Positions 63,080-64,000 of a stretch of DNA of 64,000 nt are shown one piece after another. Source of the stretch: Arthrobacter sp. B3I4 (GTDB lineage: Bacteria; Actinomycetota; Actinomycetes; Actinomycetales; Micrococcaceae); the NCBI RefSeq assembly GCF_030816855.1, contig NZ_JAUSYK010000001.1, positions 806,001 through 870,000 of the forward strand, written 5' to 3'. How positions within the stretch are numbered: the first letter of the stretch is position 1; every line of letters starts with the position of its first letter. Made by a program: the position numbers and the translations under genes. The notes below the pieces were generated by a model, which searched no databases, was not told where the DNA came from, and saw only the letters and a list, made by a program, of their open reading frames with translations.

Positions 63080-64000
63080 TGACCACCATGACCATTGCCA
63101 AAGCCATCAACGAGGGCCTCCGCGCAACCCTGGCAAACAACCCGCGCACCCTGCTGATGGGCGAGGACATCGGGCCCCTCGGCGGCGTCTACCGTGTCAC
63201 CGACGGGCTGATCCGCGAGTTCGGGGCCGACCGGGTGGTGGATACCCCGCTTGCGGAATCCGGCATCATCGGCACCGCGATCGGCCTGGCGCTGAGCGGC
63301 TACCGGCCGGTCTGCGAGATCCAGTTCGACGGTTTCGTCTTCCCGGGCTTCAACCAGATCACGACGCAGCTGGCAAAGATGCACTCGCGCAGCAACGGCA
63401 ACCTCACCGTGCCCGTCGTGATCCGTATCCCCTACGGTGGCGGCATCGGCTCGATCGAGCACCACTCGGAATCACCGGAAGCACTGTTCGCCCACACCGC
63501 GGGGCTGCGCATCATCACCCCGTCCAACCCGCATGACGCCTACTGGATGATCCAACAGGCCGTCGACTGCCTGGACCCGGTGATTGTCTTCGAGCCCAAG
63601 CGCCGCTACTGGCTCAAGGGCGACGTCGACACCGACGCCCCGGGCCGGTCCGCCGACCCGTTCGCCGCCCACGTGCTGCGCGCCGGAACGGAGGCCACCG
63701 TCGTGGCCTACGGACCGCTGGTCCCCGTGGCCCTCGCCGCGGCAAACGCCGCCGCCGAGGACGGCCACAGCATCGAGGTGATCGACCTGCGCTCCATCTC
63801 ACCCATCGACTTTGACACGGTCACAGATTCGGTCCGGAAGACCGGCAGGCTCATCGTGGCCCACGAGGCGCCCACCTTTGGCGGTATCGGCGGCGAAATC
63901 GCCGCTCGGGTCAGCGAGCGGGCCTTCCATTCCCTGGAGGCGCCGGTCATCCGTGTCGGCGGCTTCCACATGCCTTACCCGGTGGCCAAGGTGGAGGAAG
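63079..64000 (+). CDS. 2-oxoacid dehydrogenase E1 beta subunit, cut by the window end
   Basis: The frame is open to the last base, giving 307 residues of an E1 beta subunit. Features: MGEDIGPLGGVYRVTDGL (about 27), DTPLAESGIIGTAIGLALSG, GFVFPGFNQITTQLAKM and the C-terminal transketolase domain beginning near residue 195 with DLRSISPIDFDTV and VAHEAPTFGGIGGEI. Together with the alpha subunit it decarboxylates a branched-chain 2-oxoacid or pyruvate. An E2 gene probably follows outside the window. Confidence 0.93.
   Translation, partial: MTTMTIAKAINEGLRATLANNPRTLLMGEDIGPLGGVYRVTDGLIREFGADRVVDTPLAESGIIGTAIGLALSGYRPVCEIQFDGFVFPGFNQITTQLAKMHSRSNGNLTVPVVIRIPYGGGIGSIEHHSESPEALFAHTAGLRIITPSNPHDAYWMIQQAVDCLDPVIVFEPKRRYWLKGDVDTDAPGRSADPFAAHVLRAGTEATVVAYGPLVPVALAAANAAAEDGHSIEVIDLRSISPIDFDTVTDSVRKTGRLIVAHEAPTFGGIGGEIAARVSERAFHSLEAPVIRVGGFHMPYPVAKVEE

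Overview
This window looks like chromosome from a high-GC actinobacterium of the Micrococcaceae (Arthrobacter / Pseudarthrobacter type). The signs are pervasive G/C in third codon positions, frequent GTG and TTG starts, several genes whose start codon sits 6-8 nt after a TANNNT box (leaderless transcription), a CsoR copper operon, an ATP-dependent LigC-type DNA ligase, an LLM-class flavin oxidoreductase and WXG100-like proteins. I see no tRNA, rRNA, insertion sequence, integrase or CRISPR array. The assignment to a family is inference from style and gene content, not from a marker gene.

Layout. 1-3.05 kb: end of a MATE exporter, two small membrane proteins, a CGNR-type regulator and a divergent EamA exporter. 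3.1-6.2 kb: csoR-copZ-copA copper operon (minus strand) with two CsoR-like operators. 6.5-8.0 kb: an Asp-box beta-propeller protein paired with a ThiS/MoaD-like sulfur carrier. 8.1-12.8 kb: a five-gene LIV-type ABC importer. 12.8-25.2 kb: a methoxy-aromatic degradation region with two LigM-type tetrahydrofolate-dependent O-demethylases, MetF and PurU for one-carbon recycling, an aldehyde dehydrogenase, a VOC-type extradiol dioxygenase, GalD, GalC and a frameshifted GalB, plus PadR and GntR regulators. 25.3-29.5 kb: GH13 enzyme, LLM oxidoreductase, DNA ligase. 29.7-42.9 kb: a frameshifted shikimate/quinate-type MFS transporter, an IclR regulator, then one long plus-strand operon running quinate/shikimate dehydrogenase, 3-dehydroshikimate dehydratase (QsuB) and the whole protocatechuate beta-ketoadipate route pcaHGBDCFIJ-pcaR. 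42.9-46.9 kb: small membrane and housekeeping genes (lipid kinase, MscL, FUSC). 47.0-49.1 kb: IclR regulator and pobA. 49.6-53.7 kb: a solute importer with a fused double permease. 53.9-64 kb: FAD monooxygenase, phosphatases, purB, a WXG-like/hydrolase pair, hisC, and the start of a branched-chain keto-acid or pyruvate dehydrogenase operon that leaves the window.

How it fits together. Three feeders meet at protocatechuate: 4-hydroxybenzoate (PobA), quinate/shikimate (dehydrogenase plus QsuB) and, by inference, vanillate (LigM). PcaHG through PcaFIJ then carry it to succinyl-CoA and acetyl-CoA. The second ring-cleavage set (VOC dioxygenase, ALDH, GalD/B/C) ends in pyruvate plus oxaloacetate and is best explained as a gallate / 3-O-methylgallate / syringate branch or a protocatechuate extradiol branch. 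The methyl groups removed by LigM would go through 5-methyl-THF, MetF and finally PurU, which releases formate and frees THF.

Two genes, galB and the MFS transporter, are each broken by one base in a G/C run. Either these pathways are decaying in this strain or the sequence has indel errors there.
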